From: Bacteroidales bacterium | GTDB lineage: Bacteria; Bacteroidota; Bacteroidia; Bacteroidales; Marinilabiliaceae | Reading direction: 5' to 3' | Length of the DNA: 29,264 nucleotides | Assembly: GCA_900766825.1 (NCBI GenBank) | Contig: CAAFWU010000030.1 | Span: 1 to 29,264, forward strand | Shown: one piece after another, positions 16,219-24,340 of the stretch | Layout of the letters: every line of letters begins with the position of its first letter | Position numbering within the stretch: the first letter of the stretch is position 1 | Notes under the pieces: generated by a model | The model's input: only the letters and a program-made list of their open reading frames with translations | The model's database searches: none | What the model was told of the DNA's origin: nothing | Position numbers and translations under genes: made by a program

Positions 16219-17577
16219 TTATAGAGGCAAGTTACCGCAATTTTTATGCCCCTCTTCCATCATTTGGTCATAGATGCTCTCCATTGTTGCGAACTCCTTG
16301 GTGCGAGAAAAGTGGAATTGCTCGTCGTCGCCCAGAGAGTCCATACGTTGGCATATCATTGAGGGAGTTATTGTGTTCACATCCACCGCAGGTACAAAAG
16401 TGCGTACACCCTCTTTTTCGCTTATAGTTTCGGTAAGTATGTGGGCTCGCTTTAGTTTTTCGGCAATGTAATAGAAAAAAGTCTGAGGAATGTCCAGTTC
16501 GTTGGCCAACTCATTGCCCGACAATGCAGGACGCTCTGCTTTAAAGCCGTCAACAATCTTTTGCATAATCAGAAGTGACATCTTTCGTTCCAAGTTGGTG
16601 CTGGGGCGCAAGGTTGTGTTTTGCATATAGTAGTGTCGGCTAGCATTTTGCACAGCAAACGATATTCGGCATCCGCTAAGCACCAGTGTCCAAGCCACTT
16701 GTAGCATCGAGAGCAAAAGTGGAAAAAAAGCAAAACTGCCGTAGATGGCACCAGCCTTGCTCACACCAATTTGGAATGTTATGAATGCCCATTGCAGCAC
16801 TTGAAGTGCTGTGCCCGTTATGATGCCCGCAACCACGGCTGCCCTAATGTTCACCTTTGTGTTTGGTGCAATAAGGTAGAGTAGTGCCAAAGCCACCCAA
16901 AGAAAAATAAATGGCAAGAGGCTTATCAGAAAGTCCGTTATGCCATAGAATCCGTTTGGCAAATAGGTCTTGAGTTCGGTGCGGGCAAAAACCGTTATGC
17001 TGGCCGACATAATAACTAGTATGGGTGTCAGAATCATTATGCACCCATAGTCCGTAAGCTTGCGCAAAAGGGTCCGAGGTTTGCTCACGCACCACATAAC
17101 GTTGAAGGCGTCCTCGATGTTGCTAAGCAACTTAAACACAGTGTAGAGCAGCATTACCACGCCAACGCCAGCCACCAGTCCGCTGCGTGTGTTTTCCAAA
17201 GCCCCAGCGGCAAATTGTATCATGTAGGCTGCAACCTCTGGGCTCTGGCTCATGTTGCTGTTTATCATGTCGGTCATGATGACCTCTAAACCAAATCCTT
17301 TGGCAATGGCAAAGGCCAATGCTATTACTGGAATTATGGAGAGTATGGTGTAGTATGTGAGGGCCGATGCGCGCAGTCCTATGCGTTGTTCGGTAAATCC
17401 GTGCACGGTCATCATCACAATCCGCAGCAGGGCTCGTGGCAATCGCGATATTTTTTTGCCAGTGGGGGTTTCGTTCCAAATGTCGCGGTTTACTATGTTT
17501 TTCAGTCTCTCCACAATGCCAATCTTCTCTTCCTTTGCTTCGTTTGCGGCGACCTTAGATTCTGTTTTTTGTTCCAT
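16219..17577 (-). CDS. YihY/BrkB-family inner-membrane protein
   Basis: The 452-residue protein has the YihY (formerly 'ribonuclease BN') membrane domain with about six helices between residues ~65 and ~310. Motifs include LRASALTYYTILSIIPVIAL, the loop NIEDAFNVMW and YGSFAFFPLLLSMLQVAW. Residues ~325-400 resemble a winged-helix cytoplasmic domain (LSGNELANELDIPQTFFYYI). The family's transport or structural role is not settled; the old RNase BN name is considered wrong. It is the last gene of a minus-strand run and is separated from the upstream acyltransferase by 175 bp with a strong hairpin, so it may have its own promoter. The ATG at 17577 gives a short charged N-terminus typical of the family. 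Confidence 0.9.
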   Translation of the reverse strand: MEQKTESKVAANEAKEEKIGIVERLKNIVNRDIWNETPTGKKISRLPRALLRIVMMTVHGFTEQRIGLRASALTYYTILSIIPVIALAFAIAKGFGLEVIMTDMINSNMSQSPEVAAYMIQFAAGALENTRSGLVAGVGVVMLLYTVFKLLSNIEDAFNVMWCVSKPRTLLRKLTDYGCIMILTPILVIMSASITVFARTELKTYLPNGFYGITDFLISLLPFIFLWVALALLYLIAPNTKVNIRAAVVAGIITGTALQVLQWAFITFQIGVSKAGAIYGSFAFFPLLLSMLQVAWTLVLSGCRISFAVQNASRHYYMQNTTLRPSTNLERKMSLLIMQKIVDGFKAERPALSGNELANELDIPQTFFYYIAEKLKRAHILTETISEKEGVRTFVPAVDVNTITPSMICQRMDSLGDDEQFHFSRTKEFATMESIYDQMMEEGHKNCGNLPL

Positions 17578-17705
17578 CTCTTGCTTTTAGTTTAGGTGAT
17601 TGTGATAATGTGTTGCGTAGGGGCGCTTGTCTTTGTTTCTGCTAAACGGAGTAGGCTAAAGCCCCATCTTTCCTCATTATGTTCAAGATTTAAATGTATA
17701 TAAAC

Positions 17706-17743
17706 GTCATGAGCAGAGTAAATACCCTTACCCTGCTCATGAC
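17706..17743 (-). terminator. Hairpin terminator after the acyltransferase gene
   Basis: GTCATGAGCAG (17706-17716) and CTGCTCATGAC (17733-17743) form a perfect 11-bp stem, extended by GTAA/TTAC inside. It lies 10 nt after the stop at 17753. The following minus-strand sequence is only moderately T-rich (GTTTATATAC), so termination may be partial. Confidence 0.6.
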
Positions 17744-17752
17744 AAATCCTCG

Positions 17753-18718
17753 TTATTCGTTGGGGAAATCCTCGTGTTTGAGTTTCCAACGCCTGTGGCT
17801 CCATAGCCAAAGTTGTGGCAAGCGTTGCAAATCGTCCTCTAAATAGGCTGCAAATCGTTTGATGCATTCGCCCTCGCCCAACTCCTCTGGCTTCTCGGCA
17901 ATCAGATGGAACTCTATCTCGTAGTAGCCACGGCGGTAGGATACAAACGAGGGGTAGACCAGTGCAATCTTTAGTTTGCGGGATATATGTTCGGGACCCA
18001 CCAAAAATGGAGTGTCTTGACCGCAGAAATCAATCCATTTTTTCTGAGCTCCATGATGAGGACATTGGTCGCCAATGACCAACGACAAACTAATTGCCCC
18101 ATCCTTTATGCTCTTAAATGTGTATCGGAAGGCATGTTTGCTATCCATGGCCACAATGTCGCGGCGTGTGCGTGTCTCCACTGTAATGTAGTTGGCCAAG
18201 TTGTTACTCTGCGACTGGTAAAAGGCGTGAATCTCAAATTTTGGCTTAAAAACCAATGGCCAAACTGTGAACCACTCCCAGTTGCCCATGTGTGCTGCGT
18301 AGCAGAACACGCTCCTACCCTGTTCCATAATCTGTTCTACAAGCTCTGGGTTGCGAATGACCATGCGCTTTTGCAACTCTTCGTCAGATATGGTCAAGGC
18401 CTTTACAGTCTCCAAAAAGTAGTCGCAAAGGTGATGATAGAATGCTCGTTCTATCTCTTTACGCTCCTTGTCGGTCTTGTTTGGAAACACCGTTTCTAGG
18501 TTGGCTCTCACAACCTTAACTCTGTAGCTTAGTACCTTGTAGAGAAAGAAGTATATTGTGTCGGCTATGACGTAGAGTACCGACAACGGTAGGCGGGAGA
18601 AGAGCTTTATGCAGCCTCTACCCATCTTTTCAAACACATTCAATTTGCCAATGTGGTGCCCATTTTGGCTTACGCCCGTGGGCAACTCTTCATCGGAATA
18701 TTTCCTTCTTTGTTCCAT
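17753..18718 (-). CDS. LpxL/HtrB-type lysophospholipid (lipid A) acyltransferase
   Basis: The 321-residue protein belongs to the LpxL/HtrB family, inner-membrane enzymes that add secondary acyl chains to lipid A. One hydrophobic segment near residues 42-60 anchors it. The catalytic HX4E motif is H143-E148 in AAHMGNWEWF. The C-terminal WLWSHRRWK is also typical. The start at 18718 gives MEQRRKYSDEE, a ~30-residue polar N-terminus that is a little long but has no better alternative. It follows the HD phosphodiesterase gene by 126 bp on the same strand. Bacteroidales lipid A is often under-acylated, so the acceptor could be another lipid (inference). Confidence 0.9.
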   Translation of the reverse strand: MEQRRKYSDEELPTGVSQNGHHIGKLNVFEKMGRGCIKLFSRLPLSVLYVIADTIYFFLYKVLSYRVKVVRANLETVFPNKTDKERKEIERAFYHHLCDYFLETVKALTISDEELQKRMVIRNPELVEQIMEQGRSVFCYAAHMGNWEWFTVWPLVFKPKFEIHAFYQSQSNNLANYITVETRTRRDIVAMDSKHAFRYTFKSIKDGAISLSLVIGDQCPHHGAQKKWIDFCGQDTPFLVGPEHISRKLKIALVYPSFVSYRRGYYEIEFHLIAEKPEELGEGECIKRFAAYLEDDLQRLPQLWLWSHRRWKLKHEDFPNE

Positions 18719-18844
18719 TCTTTTCTGTATTTGCGAACCTATGTGCTTTTGGGAGGACTAGGGTGGGGGAACTCTTTGTCTGGGCTCTCTCTCCTCATTC
18801 TCAGGTTCTCAGGAGTTTATTGTTTTGCTGTCTGTTATTGTTTT

Positions 18845-21055
18845 CTATTCTTTTTTCTTGTCTTCTATACCATCGTTTTCTGGGACCAATGGCGTTTGGG
18901 TTTCGCTCGCGGTTGTGGGGGAGGCTTCGGGGTGTTTCTCCTCAGGGTATTTTATGCGAGCATGGTAAATGTTTTTCAACTTCTCTTTCAGTACCAATTT
19001 AGACTCTTCAATCTCTGCAAACGTTATGGTTGCTTTGTTGAATTGCTTGGCAGAGACTTGATAATCAATTATGCGGTCTACCAGATTATCTATGGCCTCA
19101 TCGGTGTAGGTCGTTAGGCTCTTCGAACTGGCCTCCACAGCGTCTGCCATCATTATAATGGCCTGCTCTTTTGTGCGTGGTCTGGGACCTGGGTAGGTGA
19201 AGAGCGACATGTCGGGGTCCTCCTCGGGGTGCTCGTTGCACCACGATATGTAAAAATATCGCGTTAGCGTTGTGCCATGGTGGGTGGCAATAATGTCGCG
19301 TATTTGGGATGGCACCTTGTACTTTTTTGCCAACTTGATGCCATCTGTCACATGTTTTATTATTGCTTGAGCACTCTGCTCAAATGTGAGTTCCTGATGT
19401 GGGTTGACGCCTTTGAGTTGATTTTCTGTAAAATACATTGGGTTCAGCGTTTTGCCAATGTCGTGGTATAAGGCTCCTGCGCGAACCAACAATGCGTTGG
19501 CTCCAATCTTGTAGGCTATCTCTTGACCCAAATTGGCCACCTGCATAGAGTGCATAAATGTTCCAGGTGCTTTGTCCGACAACTGACGCAGAAGTTCGTT
19601 GTTGCCATCCGTAAGCTCCAGAAGCGATACATCCGACACAAAGCCAAACATCTTCTCTATCACATAGATAAGTGGGTAGGTTAACAACATCAGCACACTG
19701 CTTATTGCAAACTGCACCACAACCATCGAGTCTACAAAGAACTCTGCTTTCTGCCAAAACATAAAGTTGTGGTACATGACGCAGTAGTAGATGAAGAGGT
19801 ATACAGCTGTGCGGAATATCTGAATGCGTTTGTTCAGGTGGAAGAGTGAAACGCATGCTATGAGACCAGCGGGCACGTGCAGCAGCACAAAGAGCAGACT
19901 GTTGTATGCAAAAAGCGATATAATTATGATTGTTAGCACATTAACATAGAACGCCATGCGCGAGTCTGTGAATATTCGCAGCATGATGGGGAGCACCACG
20001 TAGGGTATGATGAAGCTAATGTTGGCTCCACGTTGCGCAAAAAAGCCTGCTGCGCACACCAAGAACGACATCAAGATTAGTATGAAATTGATGTAGTGTA
20101 GCTGCCTAAAGTAGTCTTTTCTAAAGTAGTAGAGAAACAAATAGAGCGAGAACATAAGTCCCCCAATGAGCATGAGACGCCCAAGCACTACAGGCAAGTC
20201 GTGAGCACTGGTATAGAGCCCCACCTTGGTGGCCTCTTTGAGCGACATGAGCAATTGGGCTGTGCGTGGCGTCACAATCTCGCCTGTTCTTATTATGAGC
20301 TGCCCAGCCATAATCTTGCCAGTGTATAGCGCCACGTTGTTTACGCGGTCCTCTATGGCCTGCTGTGTCTTGTTCTCGTCAAAACGTATGTTTGGCTCTA
20401 TAATCTCGGCCAATGGCATGGCTCCCAGCAACTGGTAGGCCCATCGCCCATCCGATGAGTAGTATTTTATCACATCGGTTGCAGCCATGTCCACCACCTT
20501 TTCGTATGCTTCCCTCAGGGTCAGTAGGTCCCCAAAATTATATGGCTCAACAATGTTGGCTCGTATCAGCATAAGGTCGCCACCTGTCAAAGCCAACTCC
20601 TTGTCGTCCTGAGCCACCTCAACAATTCCTGTTCGGCACACCTCGCATAATCTGGCAGCCACCGTGCTCTCCAGCACTGCTGCCAAAGTGTCGGTCGACA
20701 GCCCATGGGGGGCATAGAATCGTATCTTGGGTTTGAACTTTAGCACTGCCGTGTGCACAGCCAAACGTAAGTCCACTTGATCCACGGTGTCCATAACGTA
20801 GTATGGCACCATAACCTTTCGCAAGCTATCCTTCTCGGCTGCTATCTCTGCATCGAATTTGCGAATAGGAAAGTCGTAGGGCGCAATCACGTCCTCATAG
20901 CGCCACGGCCTACTGAGTTCGTACTCGTAGCTGAAGCGTCCTATGCCAGGGAAGGAAAGAGCCATAAGCACTGTGGCTAAAACAAAGACCACTATTCGGT
21001 AGGTCGGCTTATAGTAGTTCCTCCAATATTTGCGAACCTTGTCGTTGACTTTCAT
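18845..21055 (-). CDS. PgpH-type 7TM HD-domain phosphodiesterase (c-di-AMP hydrolase family)
   Basis: The 736-residue protein has the PgpH architecture. It has an N-terminal TM helix (residues ~20-36), an extracytoplasmic domain (~40-280) and a bundle of about seven TM helices (~287-465). A C-terminal cytoplasmic HDIG domain follows. Metal-binding residues visible are H502, H531-D532 (LYHDIGK), H592-H593 (THHG) and D638 (MMADAVEAS). PgpH in Gram-positives hydrolyses c-di-AMP to pApA; substrate here is inferred from family. The C-terminal ~40 residues are a charged low-complexity tail (PEEKHPEASP). It starts 66 bp after aroC on the same strand, and nrnA lies upstream in the same gene run. Confidence 0.92.
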   Translation of the reverse strand: MKVNDKVRKYWRNYYKPTYRIVVFVLATVLMALSFPGIGRFSYEYELSRPWRYEDVIAPYDFPIRKFDAEIAAEKDSLRKVMVPYYVMDTVDQVDLRLAVHTAVLKFKPKIRFYAPHGLSTDTLAAVLESTVAARLCEVCRTGIVEVAQDDKELALTGGDLMLIRANIVEPYNFGDLLTLREAYEKVVDMAATDVIKYYSSDGRWAYQLLGAMPLAEIIEPNIRFDENKTQQAIEDRVNNVALYTGKIMAGQLIIRTGEIVTPRTAQLLMSLKEATKVGLYTSAHDLPVVLGRLMLIGGLMFSLYLFLYYFRKDYFRQLHYINFILILMSFLVCAAGFFAQRGANISFIIPYVVLPIMLRIFTDSRMAFYVNVLTIIIISLFAYNSLLFVLLHVPAGLIACVSLFHLNKRIQIFRTAVYLFIYYCVMYHNFMFWQKAEFFVDSMVVVQFAISSVLMLLTYPLIYVIEKMFGFVSDVSLLELTDGNNELLRQLSDKAPGTFMHSMQVANLGQEIAYKIGANALLVRAGALYHDIGKTLNPMYFTENQLKGVNPHQELTFEQSAQAIIKHVTDGIKLAKKYKVPSQIRDIIATHHGTTLTRYFYISWCNEHPEEDPDMSLFTYPGPRPRTKEQAIIMMADAVEASSKSLTTYTDEAIDNLVDRIIDYQVSAKQFNKATITFAEIEESKLVLKEKLKNIYHARIKYPEEKHPEASPTTASETQTPLVPENDGIEDKKKE

Positions 21056-21121
21056 CGAGCCAAGATTTCTATAATTTTTTTGCCTTCTTTTAGACCCTAC
21101 AATGGGTTGTTTAAGAGCTTT

Positions 21122-22198
21122 TTAGCCCTTGATCCATTGCTTTCCCAGTAGCAGGGCATCTGCCATCACCATGGCTGCCATGGCCTCCACAATGGGCACT
21201 GCGCGTGGCACAACGCAGGGGTCGTGTCGTCCCTTAACAGTGGTCATCACCTCTTGACCCAGCGAGTTTACAGTCTCCTGCTCCATCAGTATGGTGGCCG
21301 TTGGTTTAAAGGCAACGCGGAAATATATGTCCTCGCCATTCGATATGCCCCCCTGAATGCCGCCACTGTTGTTTGTTCGTGTTCGCACGCGGTTGCCATC
21401 CATATAGAATGTGTCATTGTGCTCAGAACCGCGCATCTGCGATCCCGCAAAGCCAGAGCCATACTCAAAACCCTTAACCGCGCCAATAGATAGCATGGCA
21501 TGAGCCAATAAGGCCTGAAGCTTGTCAAAACATGGTTCCCCAAGGCCCACTGGTGCGCCCTCTATAACGCATGTCACAATGCCGCCCACCGAGTCCCGCT
21601 CGGCCTTAACCTGACTTATTAGGTCTATCATTCGCTGAGCCACCTCAGCATCGGGGCACCGCACAATGTTCTCCTCTGCAGCGTCAAGATTCAACTCGGT
21701 GTATGGTTTGTTCAAAGCCACCGTGCCCACCTGACTGGTGTAGGCTCTAACTCTTATGCCATGGCTCTTGAGCATCAACTTGGCCAACGCACCGCCCACC
21801 ACACGTGCAATGGTCTCGCGTGCCGACGACCTTCCGCCGCCCCTATGGTCTCTTATGCCATATTTCGAGTAATATGTGTAGTCCGCATGCGAAGGGCGGA
21901 ATATGTCCACAATATTGTCGTAGTCGCTCGAGTGCTGATTGGTGTTCTCCACAACAAAGCCTATGGGCGTGCCCGTCGACTTGCCGTTGAATACACCACT
22001 GAGCAACTTAACCTGATCCTTCTCGTCGCGTGCTGTGGTTATGTTCGATTGCCCTGGCCTACGGCGGTCCAGTTCTGCCTGTATGTAAGCCAAATCCACC
22101 TCAATGCCCGATGGCATACCATCCACAACACCGCCAACGGCCGCTCCGTGCGATTCTCCAAAGGTGCTCAGTCTGAATAAATTACCAAACGAGTTCAT
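21122..22198 (-). CDS. aroC: Chorismate synthase
   Basis: AroC converts EPSP to chorismate, the last common step of aromatic synthesis, using reduced FMN. The 358-residue length is standard. Motifs are FGESHG with H17, FRPSHADYTY (H104) and the strong signature HRGGGRSSARETIARV (residues 118-133). Further on are MRGSEHNDTFY and the C-terminal RHDPCVVPRAVPIVEAM. The start at 22198 (MNSFGNLFRLSTFGESHG) matches the family exactly. It lies between slyD (86 bp upstream) and the HD phosphodiesterase gene (66 bp downstream) on the same strand. No other shikimate gene is in the window. Nothing appears missing. Confidence 0.98.
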   Translation of the reverse strand: MNSFGNLFRLSTFGESHGAAVGGVVDGMPSGIEVDLAYIQAELDRRRPGQSNITTARDEKDQVKLLSGVFNGKSTGTPIGFVVENTNQHSSDYDNIVDIFRPSHADYTYYSKYGIRDHRGGGRSSARETIARVVGGALAKLMLKSHGIRVRAYTSQVGTVALNKPYTELNLDAAEENIVRCPDAEVAQRMIDLISQVKAERDSVGGIVTCVIEGAPVGLGEPCFDKLQALLAHAMLSIGAVKGFEYGSGFAGSQMRGSEHNDTFYMDGNRVRTRTNNSGGIQGGISNGEDIYFRVAFKPTATILMEQETVNSLGQEVMTTVKGRHDPCVVPRAVPIVEAMAAMVMADALLLGKQWIKG

Positions 22199-22284
22199 CT
22201 ATCTTTCCGCTTTCTGTCAGTTTATATTCCGCTCGATAACATTAATAGTTATGGCTGTGGAATACCAAAATATTCCTACTATCT

Positions 22285-22872
22285 CTAATGACAGCCACAA
22301 CCTCCGCAGCCGCCCTCTCCTTCGTCATCTGAGTCGCAACTGCCGCAACCTCCGCCGCAAGAGCCGCCACCACAACCGCCACAGCCATGAGACTGACTGC
22401 CAAGCAATTCGTCCACAGTGGCATCTCTAACCTCAATCACCTCGCCGCGGAAGAAAAGAGTCTCGTCTGCCATAGGGTGATTAAAATCCATCTTAACAGC
22501 CTGGTCGCTAACTTCTATCACAATGCCAATCATGCGTCTGCCCTCGCTGTCGCTCATTGGAACTCGGGCACCCAACTGCATTAGGTCCTCTCGCAACTGC
22601 CCGTCGGGACCAACGAACACACTCTTGGGAATGTCCACAATGGCATCGGGCTCACGGCGTCCGTAGGCATCGTCGGGCGAGAGCGAGAATTCAAATGTCT
22701 GACCTGCTTCCATTCCCTCCAGAGCGGCCTCGAAGGCGGGCAACATTCGTCCCGCTCCGAATACAAAGCCCAAGGGACGGCTTGCGTCACATTTTTCCAC
22801 AAGCGGACCATTGTGTCCATCGGTATGCAGTTCGTAGGTCAGAGCCACGTAGGCGTTCTTTTGTATGTTCAT
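22285..22872 (-). CDS. slyD: SlyD-type FKBP peptidyl-prolyl isomerase with Cys-rich metal-binding tail
   Basis: Residues 1-155 form an FKBP domain with an inserted-flap (IF) chaperone domain, as in SlyD: YELHTDGHNGPLVEKCD, PLGFVFGAGRMLPAFE and PDDAYGRREPDAIVDIP. The last ~35 residues are a Gly/Cys/His tail with eight cysteines ending in GCGCH, the same ending as E. coli SlyD. That tail binds nickel or zinc. SlyD catalyses proline isomerisation and in E. coli helps insert nickel into hydrogenases. No secretion signal is present, so it is cytoplasmic. It lies 63 bp after the NigD-like gene and 86 bp before aroC on the same strand. The only hydrogenase-like large subunit in the window lacks nickel ligands, so another client is likely. 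Confidence 0.93.
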   Translation of the reverse strand: MNIQKNAYVALTYELHTDGHNGPLVEKCDASRPLGFVFGAGRMLPAFEAALEGMEAGQTFEFSLSPDDAYGRREPDAIVDIPKSVFVGPDGQLREDLMQLGARVPMSDSEGRRMIGIVIEVSDQAVKMDFNHPMADETLFFRGEVIEVRDATVDELLGSQSHGCGGCGGGSCGGGCGSCDSDDEGEGGCGGCGCH

Positions 22873-22935
22873 TGTTTTGTGTTTGTTATCTTTTTACTAT
22901 TCTGTAGTTCAATATTTTATATATTAGCAGATGCT

Positions 22936-23781
22936 CTATTCATCTCCACCAACTTCATTGTTGCTGCTCGTATTGTCGTCAGTCTCGCCACCAGTTTCGC
23001 CGCTCGCCGTGCCACTCTCTTCGGTCGAGCCGTCCTCTGGTCCAATGCCGTCAATCCAGTTTATGTAGCTATAAACGTAGTCGATCGACACCGTGTCGCC
23101 GTAGGCATCGATGCGTTTTATTCTCATCAGTATGCGCTCCTTGGTCGAGTCCCTTAGTTGGTTTACGGGAACGCTTATGTCTTTGCTAATCACCTGCATA
23201 GTGTCGGTGTTGTGCCGGTACAGGCGAAGCCAAAATATCTGCACTGCGTCGGTGTCCACAGCTGCAGAATCGTATATTAACCCAAAGTAGTCGCCTTCGC
23301 CATTGTCCGCACCGTAGTACACTGCCGTGGCGTCAAAATAATCGTCGTGGCGCCAGTCGCGTGTTATGTGAATGTTCTGACTGTAGAAACCATCCGCACT
23401 ATTTACAATGGCCATCAACTCAGCCGAGTCGCGAGCCACACTGTCAACAACAAACAGTGACTGTCGCAGGTCTCCCGACACTCGCGTTAGGTTGAAGTCG
23501 TAGACCTGATTCTCGTCCAACTCATCAATTAGCACTCCCGAACCCGAAAACGACACGCGGTCGCTATCGTGCAGCATAGGGTATAGGTCGGCATCCGAAA
23601 TAACAAATGTGTTCTTATAGAAGTGGATAGCCAATACCGAATCGTTGCGTTCTACAGTGCCAATGCCAGTGGCGTTCTTGCCATTGTTCGAGTCGTGGCA
23701 AGACACTGTGGTCACAATAGGCATCATAACCAAGCCAACCATGGTTGCTACATTTCGCAGCCTGCCAATGAATCGACCCAT
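22936..23781 (-). CDS. Putative lipoprotein, NigD-like
   Basis: From the ATG at 23781 the protein has 281 residues and an N-terminus (MGRFIGRLRNVATM, then a hydrophobic run) ending at TVSC with C28, a plausible lipoprotein cleavage site. An upstream ATG at 23814 would overlap the preceding gene by 20 nt and give an over-long signal. The mature part is beta-rich and acidic. Segments such as DSDRVSFSGSGVLID and the ITRDWRHDDYFD region recall NigD-like outer-membrane lipoproteins of Bacteroidales, but I assign this with caution. The C-terminal ~35 residues are Gly/Glu/Ser/Thr-rich low complexity. It starts 13 nt after the FKBP lipoprotein stop, so co-translation is likely. Function unknown. Confidence 0.8.
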   Translation of the reverse strand: MGRFIGRLRNVATMVGLVMMPIVTTVSCHDSNNGKNATGIGTVERNDSVLAIHFYKNTFVISDADLYPMLHDSDRVSFSGSGVLIDELDENQVYDFNLTRVSGDLRQSLFVVDSVARDSAELMAIVNSADGFYSQNIHITRDWRHDDYFDATAVYYGADNGEGDYFGLIYDSAAVDTDAVQIFWLRLYRHNTDTMQVISKDISVPVNQLRDSTKERILMRIKRIDAYGDTVSIDYVYSYINWIDGIGPEDGSTEESGTASGETGGETDDNTSSNNEVGGDE

Positions 23782-23794
23782 GGCACCCAATATG

Positions 23795-24340
23795 TCATTC
23801 AACTTGTATATCATACCTCAATATGGTTCGCCTTCTAATTTTGCGTCCATCGCCTCGGATGCCAAATGCCTTTTCGGGAATCAGAATCACCGTGGCGTTG
23901 GCTCCGTGCCGCAGGCATCGCAACGCTTCGTCAATGCCAATGTTTTCTTCGCCACGTCCCACCACCACAGTCTTAAGCCCATCGGCTGCCGATGTGTAAA
24001 TTGTGTCGCCAAGCAGTGTAGACACCACGTAGGCAAACGTCACGCGCTCCCCATCCTCAATAGGTTTTCCCTCACCCGTCTTGTGAATTGTCAGCCACAA
24101 ATATGTGTCAGTAGGGTGGGGTTCCAACCCCAGCGAGTCAGTGTAGTGTGCAATGCACATAGAGTCGCACCAAACCAAGTGGCGGTTGTAGCGCATAAAA
24201 TCTTCACGCGTAGGTTCATCACGTGACCCATCCTTAGGCTCGTGTGTGCACCCCACAATCAGCAGCGTCAGCATCATTAGGCAGATAATCAGCCCCCAGT
24301 AAACTCCCAACGCACCCTTGCGTTTTGCTATCCAAATCAT
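23795..24340 (-). CDS. FKBP-type peptidyl-prolyl isomerase lipoprotein (GldI-like)
   Basis: The 181-residue protein starts at the ATG at 24340, overlapping the nrnA stop as ATGA. An in-frame upstream start at 24391 lies deep inside nrnA and is rejected. The signal peptide ends with a good lipobox LIVGC (C31). A helical linker follows and then an FKBP domain (residues ~80-181): TGEGKPIEDGERVTFAYVV, GLKTVVVGRGEENIGIDEAL and VILIPEKAFGIRGDG. Such lipoproteins act as periplasmic folding helpers; the gliding protein GldI is a relative. No other gliding genes are visible. Translation appears coupled to nrnA, and the NigD-like lipoprotein follows after 13 nt. Confidence 0.88.
   Translation of the reverse strand: MIWIAKRKGALGVYWGLIICLMMLTLLIVGCTHEPKDGSRDEPTREDFMRYNRHLVWCDSMCIAHYTDSLGLEPHPTDTYLWLTIHKTGEGKPIEDGERVTFAYVVSTLLGDTIYTSAADGLKTVVVGRGEENIGIDEALRCLRHGANATVILIPEKAFGIRGDGRKIRRRTILRYDIQVE

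Noticed and set aside
17592..17867. 91-codon minus-strand ORF near the acyltransferase stop
   Set aside because: Out-of-frame overlap with the acyltransferase gene, crosses its terminator hairpin, no recognisable features.
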